Source: CAVRUZ01 sp963724495
GTDB lineage: Bacteria; Actinomycetota; Actinomycetes; Propionibacteriales; DAIQRJ01
Direction: 5' to 3'
Assembly (NCBI GenBank): GCA_963724495.1
Contig: CAVRUZ010000002.1
Coordinates: forward strand, 1,302,001-1,366,000
Length of the DNA stretch: 64,000 bases
Part shown: positions 9,785 to 17,747 of the stretch, one piece after another
Layout: the number at the start of each line of letters is the position of its first letter
Position numbering within the stretch: position 1 is the stretch's first letter
The notes under the pieces: generated by a model
The model's input: only the letters and a program-made list of their open reading frames with translations
Told to the model about the DNA's origin: nothing
Database searches by the model: none
Program-made: the position numbers and the translations under genes

Positions 9785-9920
9785 CCTGACGCCTACTGGG
9801 TGAGCTGACGGGTTCGGGCCGGGAAGTTGCCCTACGGAGCGATCGGCTCCGATTCACCCCGATGTTGCTGGTGGTTCCCCAGTTCCGCGTGGTGGGGGCC
9901 AGGCGGATTCGGCGGTGACG
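9785..9920 (-). ncRNA. ydaO/yuaA (c-di-AMP) riboswitch
   Basis: The minus strand just upstream of the NlpC/P60 start contains, in order, the conserved blocks of this class: CCGCCGAAT, GGGGAACC, GGGGTGAATCGGAGCC, AGGGCAAC, CCCGAACCCGTCAGCTCACC and the closing GTAGGCG, followed by the ribosome site. ydaO elements sense c-di-AMP. In actinobacteria they commonly precede genes for secreted cell-wall hydrolases (Rpf and NlpC/P60), which fits here. Boundaries are approximate. Confidence 0.9.
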
Positions 9921-10189
9921 CACGCGCCTGTTCGGGTGACGGCGGTCCGTGCATCAAGTGCCAACGATTCAACGGTGGCACTGCCCAAGCTACGGCGAAC
10001 GCATTCGTGACTGCAACTATCCACACCGCATGAGACCCAAATCACCACAAAAGTTATCGCTGATGGACGAATCATCAGGATTTATTCGCATCTTGTGTCT
10101 GATTGATCACTATGGGTAAGAAATAGTTATGCGCATTCGCAGGGCGGGCGCGACCTGCACGAACGCCCTCCCGATGCCACCATCTCCCC

Positions 10190-12049
10190 GTGCGTCTCGC
10201 TCTCACGCTCCTCGCCATCACCGCGGTGGTGGTGGGCGGCGCGGCCGTGGCGAGGCGATACCACCGGTCCGCACCGTTGATGTTGTGCGTGGTCGGGATC
10301 GCGGTCTCCTTCATCCCCGGCCTCGGCCACCTCGAGGTCGACCGGGAGGTGGTGCTGCTCGGCTTGCTGCCGCCTCTCCTCTACTTCACCGCTATCCGGA
10401 CGTCGCCGCTGGACATCCGCGCGAACATCCGCAGCATCGCCCTGCTGTCGGTGGGTCTCGTGCTGTTCACCGCCGTCGGCGTCGGACTGCTGGTGTGGTG
10501 GCTACTCGACATCCCGTTCGCGATTGCTCTCGCCGTGGGTGCCGTCGTTGCACCGCCTGACGCCGTCGCTGCCACGGCGGTGGCGCGGCGGATCGGACTC
10601 CCCCGGCGGGTCGTCACCGTCCTGGAGGGCGAATCCCTGTTCAACGACGCCACCGCTCTGGTGACCCTGCGCATGGCCATCCTCGCGGCCGGCGCCTCGG
10701 TCACCGTGTTCCAGGTGGCCGCGAACTTCGTCTGGGCCGCGGTCGGCGGAATCGCCATCGGCGTGGTCACCGCCAAGGTGCTGATGCTGATCCGGCGCCG
10801 GGTCACCGACGTCCTCACCGACACCGCGCTGTCGCTGATGACGCCCTGGCTCGCCTTCCTGCCGGCCGAGCTTGCGCACGCCTCCGGCGTGGTCGCGGTG
10901 GTGGTGGCCGGTCTGCTGCTGGGGCACAAGGCCCCGCTCTTCCAGCAGCCCACGGCACGGCAGGCCGAACGCACCTACATGGCGACGGTGCAGTTCCTCC
11001 TGGAGAACGCGGTCTTCCTCCTCATCGGCCTGCAGGCCAAGTCGATCCTCGACGACGTGACGACCGGAGCGGGTCTGGGCCTCGGTCGCACCATCTGGGT
11101 CTGCCTACTGGTCTTCGCCGCAGTCGTGCTGCTGCGCCCCATCTGGGTGTTTCCGGCCTCGTTCGTCGTCGACAGCAAGGCGACGCTGAACCAGCGCATG
11201 CGCACCGCGGGCGTCCTGTCCTGGGCGGGCATGCGCGGTGTGGTGACGCTGGCAGCGGCGTTCACCCTGCCCGAGGACGCACCTCACCGTGGCGAACTGG
11301 TGCTCATGGCGCTCGTGGTGACGGCGGGGACGCTCCTGCTGCAAGGCTCGACGTTGCCGCTCGTGGCAAGGGCACTGAAGGTCCATGGACCCGACCCGCG
11401 TGAGGATGCGCTGCAGCTGGCCAACGTCATGCAGCGTGCGGCCGCCGCCGGCGACCACTACCTGCAGAAGCAGTCGTCCACCGCCGACAAGCAGGTGGTG
11501 CACCAGATCCGTCAGCAGGCAGAGATGCGCACGCACCTGGCCTGGGAGCGCCTCGGCACGCCACGGGTCGACACCGAGTCGCCGCTCGAAAGCTACCGAC
11601 GCCTGCGGGCGGAGATGCTGCAGGCGGAGCGGGCGGAGGTCCTCCGGCTGCGGGACTCGCGGACCATCGACAACGAGGTGATCCTGGAGGCCCTCGACGC
11701 GCTGGACCTCGAGGAGTCGATGCTCACGGTGATCGAGGAGCGGAACCGCCGCTACAGCGAGCGGACGATCGTGACCCCCGAGCGGGTGGCCGGCAACTGC
11801 GACCACCTGCGGTCGGCGCCGGCGGGAGTGGAGCCGCGCAACCCCGAAGGCTGCGAGGACTGCCGACGCGAGGGAACCAAGACCGTCAACCTCAGGCTCT
11901 GCCTCACCTGCGGAACCGTCGCCTGCTGCGACTCCTCCCCCGGACGCCACGCCGAGCGGCACTTCCGTCACTCCGGCCATCCGGTGATCCGCAGCTTCGA
12001 GCCCGGCGAGGCCTGGCGCTGGTGCTACGTGGAGTCGATCCCGGGCTGA
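10190..12049 (+). CDS. CPA1-family Na+/H+ antiporter with C-terminal UBP-type zinc finger
   Basis: Residues 1 to about 400 form a typical CPA1 antiporter with about 12 hydrophobic helices. Ion-site signatures include VAPPDAVAATAV and LEGESLFNDATALV, and a late AGMRGVVTLAAAF helix is present. A charged cytoplasmic region (about 400-530) follows. The last ~85 residues hold a Cys/His-rich module, CDHLRS ... CEDC ... LCLTCGTVACCDSS ... HAERHFRHSGHPV, matching the UBP zinc finger known from eukaryotic deubiquitinases. Role: exchange of Na+ or K+ for H+. The zinc finger could be a regulatory or protein-binding module, since canonical ubiquitin is absent from most bacteria. The GTG start at 10190 is the first in frame that keeps the first helix. 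Confidence 0.88.
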   Translation: MRLALTLLAITAVVVGGAAVARRYHRSAPLMLCVVGIAVSFIPGLGHLEVDREVVLLGLLPPLLYFTAIRTSPLDIRANIRSIALLSVGLVLFTAVGVGLLVWWLLDIPFAIALAVGAVVAPPDAVAATAVARRIGLPRRVVTVLEGESLFNDATALVTLRMAILAAGASVTVFQVAANFVWAAVGGIAIGVVTAKVLMLIRRRVTDVLTDTALSLMTPWLAFLPAELAHASGVVAVVVAGLLLGHKAPLFQQPTARQAERTYMATVQFLLENAVFLLIGLQAKSILDDVTTGAGLGLGRTIWVCLLVFAAVVLLRPIWVFPASFVVDSKATLNQRMRTAGVLSWAGMRGVVTLAAAFTLPEDAPHRGELVLMALVVTAGTLLLQGSTLPLVARALKVHGPDPREDALQLANVMQRAAAAGDHYLQKQSSTADKQVVHQIRQQAEMRTHLAWERLGTPRVDTESPLESYRRLRAEMLQAERAEVLRLRDSRTIDNEVILEALDALDLEESMLTVIEERNRRYSERTIVTPERVAGNCDHLRSAPAGVEPRNPEGCEDCRREGTKTVNLRLCLTCGTVACCDSSPGRHAERHFRHSGHPVIRSFEPGEAWRWCYVESIPG

Positions 12050-12086
12050 CCGCTGTCGCGGCGGCTCTCGCAGCCGGCCCCGATCG

Positions 12087-12169
12087 CGCCAAACATGCAC
12101 TGCGACCAGACGTTTGTCGACAAGTCGGGCCATATCGGATGCCGCGATCGGCCGGTTGCATGTGTGGCG
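12087..12169. repeat. Small palindromic repeat, family A, copy 1
   Basis: CGCCAAACATGCA at 12087-12099 is matched in inverted orientation by TGCATGTGTGGCG at 12157-12169 (12 of 13 positions). The 57-nt interior contains further G/C-rich complementary stretches. The element lies in the gap between the antiporter gene and a small CxxC-protein gene. A related element at 42859-42937 shares the CCAAACATGCAC start, an internal GACAAG, a later GGCCGG and the TGCATGT end. I infer a REP-like dispersed intergenic element. Confidence 0.5.
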
Positions 12170-12187
12170 ACGCTGCGTCGATCCGGG

Positions 12188-12430
12188 TCAGCCGCTCTCG
12201 CGGCGCCGGATCTGGACCCATTCGGGCAGCGGGGTGTCGGAGAAGGCTCCCGCGTCGTCCGGCTCGAGGCGGAGCGGCGGCACGAGCCCGCCCTCGGCCA
12301 GGACCGCCAGCGCCGCGGCGTCTTCCTCGTCGAGGTGAACCCCCGCGGGCGGTGACCCGAGCAGCACCGTGATCACGCAGTCGCCGCAGGCGAGGCCCCG
12401 GACCTTGCAGGTGTCGCAGTCGATCAGCAT
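12188..12430 (-). CDS. Small conserved actinobacterial CxxC protein, unknown function
   Basis: An 80-residue protein starting MLIDCDTCKVRGLACGDC, with four cysteines as two CxxC pairs in the first 18 residues, followed by an acidic C-terminal part (LDEEDAAAL ... LEPDDAGAF). The clustered CxxC motifs suggest a small metal-binding or redox module. I recall similar short proteins in other actinobacteria but know no function. It is divergent from the ABC exporter gene, whose start is about 125 nt away. Confidence 0.65.
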   Translation of the reverse strand: MLIDCDTCKVRGLACGDCVITVLLGSPPAGVHLDEEDAAALAVLAEGGLVPPLRLEPDDAGAFSDTPLPEWVQIRRRESG

Positions 12431-12556
12431 CGCGCTCTCCTCGGTCCAGCTGCCGGCGGGTTCTCCGGCTGACGTCGTCGACGCTAACGACAGCCACCGA
12501 CAACGGGACCTAATGCGTTCGCCCCGAGAGGGGTGTCCTCCTACTCTTGACGTGCT

Positions 12557-14407
12557 ATGCGCGACTTCCCTCCTGATGTCGACGCCTATTCAGCAACTGC
12601 CACCACAGATCCCGCCACCCGGTCCCCGGGCGCCTTCCTGCGCTGGCTGCTGCGCGACCAGGCCGACGTCCTCGCCGCCAACACTTTCGCCGGGATCCTC
12701 TGGTACATCCCGCCGACGGTGGGTCCCTTCCTGCTCGGACGCGCCATCGACGAAGGGATCTTGGCCGGCTCCGCGTCCGGAACGCTGTTCTGGGGCGGGA
12801 TCCTCCTGGTCATCTCGATCCTCGGCGCGCTCTGCGGGATGTTCTTCCACACGATGGCCGTGCGCGGCTGGCTGATCGCGCTCTACGGCACGATCAAGCT
12901 CGTCACGCAAAAGACCATGCAGCTCGGCCACGTGCAGTCCCGCCGGGTGCCGACCGGTGAGGTCCTGAGCGTGGCCTCGTCGGACTCCGACACGTTCGGT
13001 GGGCTCATCGAGGTCACTGGTCGCGGGCTGGCGTCGGTGCTCGCGTTCTTCTCTGTCGGTGCGATCGTCCTCGCCACCTCGCCCGAGCTCGGTCTGCTGG
13101 TACTGATCGGCCCACCGCTGCTGGTGAGCCTTGCCCTGCCGCTGTTGCGCCCGATGGGAAGGCGGCAGGCCGTCGAGCGCACGCAGAACGCCGAGCTCAC
13201 CGGCATGGCCACGGATATCGTTGCAGGCTTGCGGATTCTGCGTGGGATCGGCGGTGAGCACACCTTCGGCCGCAACTATGCCGACCAGTCACAGCGGGTT
13301 CGCCGAGCGGGAGTGTCCGCCGGGCTGTGGCAGTCCGCGACCGACGGTGTCGCCGTGCTCCTTCCCGGCATCTTCCTGGTGATCCTGATGTGGACGGGCA
13401 CGCGCCAGGTGCTCGCCGGCGACATCACCACCGGGCAGCTCGTCGCCTTCCTGGGTTACGCGTTGTTCCTCAACGGACCCGTGAGCACCTTCTTCCAGTT
13501 CTTCCAGAAGTGGACCCGCGGGATGGTCTCGGCACGTAAAGCCATTGCCGCGCTGGGGAACGAGCCGCCGTGGAAGGACCCGAGCGAACCTCGCCAACTC
13601 CCCCGCGACGCCGAGATCGTCGACGAGGCGACGGGTCTGGTCGTGCGGCCGCGCGAGCTCACCGTGGTGGTCTGTGCCGTACCCGACGAGTCCGCCGCGC
13701 TGGCCGACCGGATCGGGCGCTACCTGCCCGCCGACGAGGTCACCGTGCCGCCCGTGGACACCACCAAGTTCGGCCGGGCCGCCAGGCGCGAGTACCGCAA
13801 GCTGCTCGACGAGCAGAACAAGATCGCCGAACTCGACGCCGAGCTGGCCAGCGGGTCCTGGGGTGTGCGCGTCGGCGGGGTGGACCTCGCCGAGGCGAAG
13901 CTCACCGAGGTGCGCGAGCGGATCCTCGTGTCCGACACCGGCTCGATGATGTTCTCGGGCACGCTGCAGGACGCGGTCGATCCGCACGGCGTCCTCAGCC
14001 GCCACGAGGCCGAGGTCGCTCTCCACACCGCCGCCGCGGAGGACGTGTACGAGCTCATGCCAGGCGGCTGGCAGGGCCGCATCGACGAGCGCGGCCGGGG
14101 TCTGTCCGGTGGCCAGCGCCAACGACTGGTGCTCGCCAGGGCACTGGCCCGCCAGGCGGACGTGCTCGTCCTGGTCGAGCCGACGTCGGCGGTCGACGCC
14201 CACACCGAGGCCGAGATCGCTGGGCGCCTCGCCGCGCACCGACGTGGCCGGACGACGATCGTGATGAGCGTCTCTCCCCTGCTGTTGCACCATGCCGACC
14301 GCGTGGTGCTGCTGGAGGACGGACGCATCACCGCTGACGGCACCCATGACGAGCTGCTCCGGAACGACCCCGCCTACCGCCGCGTCGTCGCCCGGACGAT
14401 GGACTGA
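12557..14407 (+). CDS. ABC exporter half-transporter with degenerate nucleotide-binding domain
   Basis: 616 residues: about six transmembrane helices (residues 20-320), then an ABC ATPase domain. The ATPase domain is strongly altered. No Walker A P-loop is found; the equivalent position reads VPDESAALADRIG. A charged insertion of roughly 50 residues follows, and the Walker B Asp is replaced (VLVLVEPTSAVD). The signature motif LSGGQRQR is intact. This is the pattern of the non-hydrolysing half of heterodimeric ABC exporters: its LSGGQ completes the catalytic site formed with the partner's Walker A. The partner gene starts 5 nt after this stop. Substrate unknown; drug, lipid or peptide export are the usual roles. 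The altered motifs sit in a long intact frame, so this is not decay. Confidence 0.85.
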   Translation: MRDFPPDVDAYSATATTDPATRSPGAFLRWLLRDQADVLAANTFAGILWYIPPTVGPFLLGRAIDEGILAGSASGTLFWGGILLVISILGALCGMFFHTMAVRGWLIALYGTIKLVTQKTMQLGHVQSRRVPTGEVLSVASSDSDTFGGLIEVTGRGLASVLAFFSVGAIVLATSPELGLLVLIGPPLLVSLALPLLRPMGRRQAVERTQNAELTGMATDIVAGLRILRGIGGEHTFGRNYADQSQRVRRAGVSAGLWQSATDGVAVLLPGIFLVILMWTGTRQVLAGDITTGQLVAFLGYALFLNGPVSTFFQFFQKWTRGMVSARKAIAALGNEPPWKDPSEPRQLPRDAEIVDEATGLVVRPRELTVVVCAVPDESAALADRIGRYLPADEVTVPPVDTTKFGRAARREYRKLLDEQNKIAELDAELASGSWGVRVGGVDLAEAKLTEVRERILVSDTGSMMFSGTLQDAVDPHGVLSRHEAEVALHTAAAEDVYELMPGGWQGRIDERGRGLSGGQRQRLVLARALARQADVLVLVEPTSAVDAHTEAEIAGRLAAHRRGRTTIVMSVSPLLLHHADRVVLLEDGRITADGTHDELLRNDPAYRRVVARTMD

Positions 14408-14412
14408 CGACG

Positions 14413-16371
14413 ATGACCTCCTCTCCTTACGACCGGTCGGCGACCGCGACCGCGCCGTTGATCGACGGCTCGGAGCAGACCTGGCGCGAAGGCCGGCACG
14501 CCGAGCCGCCGTTCCCGCCGGAACTGATTCCGGTCCGCTCGGGCACGGTGTTCGAACGCATCGCCCGCTGGCACCAGCGACACCTGTTGCGCACCGAGCG
14601 CGCCAGGGACTACTTCGCGGGCTCCCGCAACCCCGAGAACGGCCTGCCGATCGCCGAGAACAGTGCCGTCATCACGTTCATGCGCCGGCTGTTCGGCGAG
14701 CGCAAGCGGGGCCTGTTCGCCCTGGTGGCGTTCAACATCCTGGCCGCCGTTGCCGGTCTGGCCATTCCGCGGCTTCTCGGCGAGCTGGTGAACGAGACCG
14801 CCGAGGGCGGATCGGCCGCGAGCGACCTCAATGCGATCGCCCTTGCGGTCGTCTGCATCGTGATCGTGCAGAGCATCTTCGTGTTCGGCGCCTACGCCAG
14901 TTCGGCGATCTTCGGTCAGGACGTGCTCGCGGCAGCCCGCGAGTACGTGGTGCGCGCCGTCCTCCGCCTGCCGCTCGGCACGGTGGAGACGGCGAGCACC
15001 GGCGACCTCGTCACCCGCATCACCCGCGACGTCGGGACGATGAGCTCGTCGGTGAGCTACGCGATGCCTGGCGCGATCATCTCCGGGATCACGGTGGTGC
15101 TCACCGTGGTGGCGCTCGTTCTCAACTCGCCCATCCTGGCCGCACCGTCACTGGTGCTGATGTTCCTTGCCTCATTGCAGATTCGTCGGTACCTGTCCCG
15201 GGCACCCATGGGCTACATCAGCGAAGGTGGCACGTACTCGCGCATCAACACCACGATGACCGAGACGGTCGAGGGCGCGCGCACGGTCGAGTCACTGAGT
15301 CTCCAGCCGCAGCGCATCCACAAGGCCGACGACGACATCGCGGTGTCGGCGCAGGCCGAGCGCTACACGATGACCTTGCGCAACCTGCTGTTCTCGGTGA
15401 TGGACGTGGCGTTCAACGCGCCGCGCGGTGTCACGGTGTTGGTGGGCGGGTATGCCTACGCGAAGGGCTGGGCCGACCTGGGCCAGATCACCGCCGCCGT
15501 CCTCTACGTCGAAGGGCTGTTCGGACCGCTCGACCAGCTGGTGTCCACCGTCGACCGGCTGCAGGTGGGCGTGGCCTCCACGACCCGGCTGCTCGGCATC
15601 GCCGGTGTGCCACCCGACCGGACACCCGGCGGCCGGCTGCCCGACGGCGTGCGGCTGGTCGGCAACGACCTGCGCTTCGCCTACCGCGAGGGTCACGACG
15701 TGCTGCACGGGATCGACCTCGACCTGCGCACCGGCGAACGGCTTGCGATCGTCGGCCCGTCGGGGTCGGGCAAGTCGACGCTCGGCCGGTTGCTCTCGGG
15801 CATCAACGCGCCGCGTACCGGCGACGTCACCGTCGGCGGGGTCGACCTGATCCAGCTGCCGTTGCCGGTCCTGCGCACCGAGGTCGCCCTCGTCACCCAG
15901 GAACACCACGTGTTCGTCGGCTCGGTCCGCGACAACATCATCCTGGCGCGTGAGGACTCCGACGACGACGCCGTGCGCGCAGCACTCGGCGCCGTCGACG
16001 CGCTGGAGTGGGTGGAGCGGCTCCCGGACGGCCTGGACACCAAGCTCGGCTCGGGAAACACGGCGTTGACACCTGCGCAGGCACAGCAGATCGCCCTTGC
16101 CAGGTTGATCATTGCCGATCCGCACACGTTGGTGCTCGACGAGGCGACGTCGCTGATCGACCCGCGGACCGCCCGGCATCTCGAAGGCTCCATGAGCGCC
16201 CTGCTCACCGGGCGCACCGTGGTGGCCATCGCCCACCGCCTGCACACCGCGCACGACGCCGACCGGATCGCCGTGGTGATCGACGGGCGGATCGCCGAGC
16301 TCGGGAGCCACGAGGAGCTCATCGCCTTCGACGGCGAGTACGCGGCGCTCTGGCGGGCCTGGACCTCCTAG
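14413..16371 (+). CDS. ABC exporter half-transporter, catalytic partner
   Basis: 652 residues with an N-terminal cytoplasmic extension of about 90 residues, six predicted membrane helices (about 95-400) and an ABC ATPase domain. Walker A is intact (GPSGSGKST), Walker B is intact (HTLVLDEATSLID) and the H-loop is present (AIAHRLH). The signature motif is degenerate (LTPAQAQQ in place of LSGGQ). It complements the preceding subunit: this one supplies the Walker A/B residues of the single consensus ATP site, the other supplies LSGGQ. The genes are 5 nt apart and surely form one heterodimer. The stop shares a CTAG with the stop of the convergent NYN gene. Confidence 0.87.
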   Translation: MTSSPYDRSATATAPLIDGSEQTWREGRHAEPPFPPELIPVRSGTVFERIARWHQRHLLRTERARDYFAGSRNPENGLPIAENSAVITFMRRLFGERKRGLFALVAFNILAAVAGLAIPRLLGELVNETAEGGSAASDLNAIALAVVCIVIVQSIFVFGAYASSAIFGQDVLAAAREYVVRAVLRLPLGTVETASTGDLVTRITRDVGTMSSSVSYAMPGAIISGITVVLTVVALVLNSPILAAPSLVLMFLASLQIRRYLSRAPMGYISEGGTYSRINTTMTETVEGARTVESLSLQPQRIHKADDDIAVSAQAERYTMTLRNLLFSVMDVAFNAPRGVTVLVGGYAYAKGWADLGQITAAVLYVEGLFGPLDQLVSTVDRLQVGVASTTRLLGIAGVPPDRTPGGRLPDGVRLVGNDLRFAYREGHDVLHGIDLDLRTGERLAIVGPSGSGKSTLGRLLSGINAPRTGDVTVGGVDLIQLPLPVLRTEVALVTQEHHVFVGSVRDNIILAREDSDDDAVRAALGAVDALEWVERLPDGLDTKLGSGNTALTPAQAQQIALARLIIADPHTLVLDEATSLIDPRTARHLEGSMSALLTGRTVVAIAHRLHTAHDADRIAVVIDGRIAELGSHEELIAFDGEYAALWRAWTS

Positions 16372-17672
16372 GCCCGGTCGATCAGGTCGATGAGGGCGGG
16401 CGAGCCGAACACGGTGGCCCCGGCCCTGGCGACGTCGGTGGCGACCGCGTTGTCGGAGGTGACCACGAGCACCGCACGGCCGGTGGGTTCGGCGGCGACG
16501 AGCTGGCGGATCACGTCGTCCGCGCTCACACCGGGCGGTGAGAACCGCACCCGCACGCCTCTGGCCTGGCCGGCGGTCGGCACCACCCGGAGGTCGGCGC
16601 CGTCGAAGACAGCGGTGACCTCGGCCTGCGTGCGCGACTGCAGCCCGGACAGGGCCGCGGTCAGCCGGGCGCGCTGATCGGCGAGCGTGGTCGTCGGCCA
16701 CGCGGTCTTGGTCACGTTGTAGCCGTCGACGATCAGGTGCGCCTGCGGCAACGCGAGTCGTTCGGCCAGTAGCCGGCCACCGGGGTCGGCGGCGACGCGG
16801 GCGCCTGGTGCGGCGCCGTCGCCCGGTTCGCGCATCTCCACGGAGTCGGCCGGCAGAGTGGTGAGCGGCCCCGCCTGCAGCCCGAGTTCGCGTCGTAGCC
16901 CTGCGGCCAGGCCGGTGAGTGAGTCGACGAGCAACCGCAGGCGGGTGCTGTCGTCGCCGCGTTCGGAGCGCCGGGTGCGCCGAGCCTCGGCCAGCGCCTC
17001 GGCCGCCTCGGTGAGCTTCTGCTGGAGACGTCGCTCGGTGGCAGCCGCCGCCGCGCGAACGGCGAGCAGTTCGTCTTCCAGCCGTGCGCGGTCGGCCGCT
17101 GCCGTCGTGGCCTTGTCGCGCTCAGTCCGCACGGTCGCGCGAAGCGTCGTGTTCTCGTCCTTGAGCGCCTTGACCTGCCGGCGGTGGTCGTCGCGTTGCT
17201 GGGCCAGCTGACTGCGCAGCTCACTCACCTGGGCCGCCAGGCGACGGTCCGGTGCCGTGGACCTCACCGCGACGGGCTGTCCAGGAGCCATCTGCTCCGA
17301 GAGCCGCGCCACCTCGTCCGGCCAACCCGATGGCCGCCGCAGGAAGAGCCGCACCGCGAGCGTCGACGGATCGGTGCCGCCGCCATCACCCGGGTCCTCC
17401 GGGATCTTCGCCGCCTCGGCCACCAACCGCCGGAAGGAGGCGTCGTCGTCCAGCGCGGCCACGAGCGGCGCCCCCGCGAACCGCATGCGCCTTGCAGGGG
17501 CGAACCCGACGAACCGGCGCAGGCCGGGCGGGAGGTCGCCAATCCCGATCTCCGGTAGCGCCCGGGACGCGGTCGAGACCAGCGCCACCTGCACCTTCTC
17601 GGGCAGATCCGCGACCTGCAGGGCCGGCGACTCGGCCGGCGTCGGCGCCACCGGATCCCCGTCAGCGCTCAT
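16368..17672 (-). CDS. NYN-domain (YacP-type) putative RNA-processing protein
   Basis: The C-terminal ~170 residues form an NYN/PIN-like nuclease domain. Acidic residues expected for metal binding appear in LIVDGYNVTKTAW, AVFDGADL, SADDVIRQLV and VTSDNAVATD. The preceding ~200 residues are a long coiled coil with Arg/Lys/Glu repeats, and the N-terminal ~100 residues are an uncharacterised helical domain. YacP/NYN proteins are associated with RNA processing, which is the basis for the family role; no substrate is evident. The ATG at 17672 (MSADGDP) is preferred over upstream in-frame codons because the upstream Arg-rich extension looks non-coding. Convergent with the ABC exporter. Confidence 0.78.
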   Translation of the reverse strand: MSADGDPVAPTPAESPALQVADLPEKVQVALVSTASRALPEIGIGDLPPGLRRFVGFAPARRMRFAGAPLVAALDDDASFRRLVAEAAKIPEDPGDGGGTDPSTLAVRLFLRRPSGWPDEVARLSEQMAPGQPVAVRSTAPDRRLAAQVSELRSQLAQQRDDHRRQVKALKDENTTLRATVRTERDKATTAAADRARLEDELLAVRAAAAATERRLQQKLTEAAEALAEARRTRRSERGDDSTRLRLLVDSLTGLAAGLRRELGLQAGPLTTLPADSVEMREPGDGAAPGARVAADPGGRLLAERLALPQAHLIVDGYNVTKTAWPTTTLADQRARLTAALSGLQSRTQAEVTAVFDGADLRVVPTAGQARGVRVRFSPPGVSADDVIRQLVAAEPTGRAVLVVTSDNAVATDVARAGATVFGSPALIDLIDRA

Positions 17673-17747
17673 CCCGCGGACGATACGCCCGGGCCTCCTC
17701 CGGGCCGGTCCTGATCGTCGGCCAGAACGCATGTTCGGTCACTGTCG

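Noticed and set aside
12557..14407. ABC subunit with missing Walker A as a pseudogene
   Set aside because: The frame is intact over 616 codons, LSGGQ is preserved, and the partner shows the complementary loss, so it is a specialised subunit.
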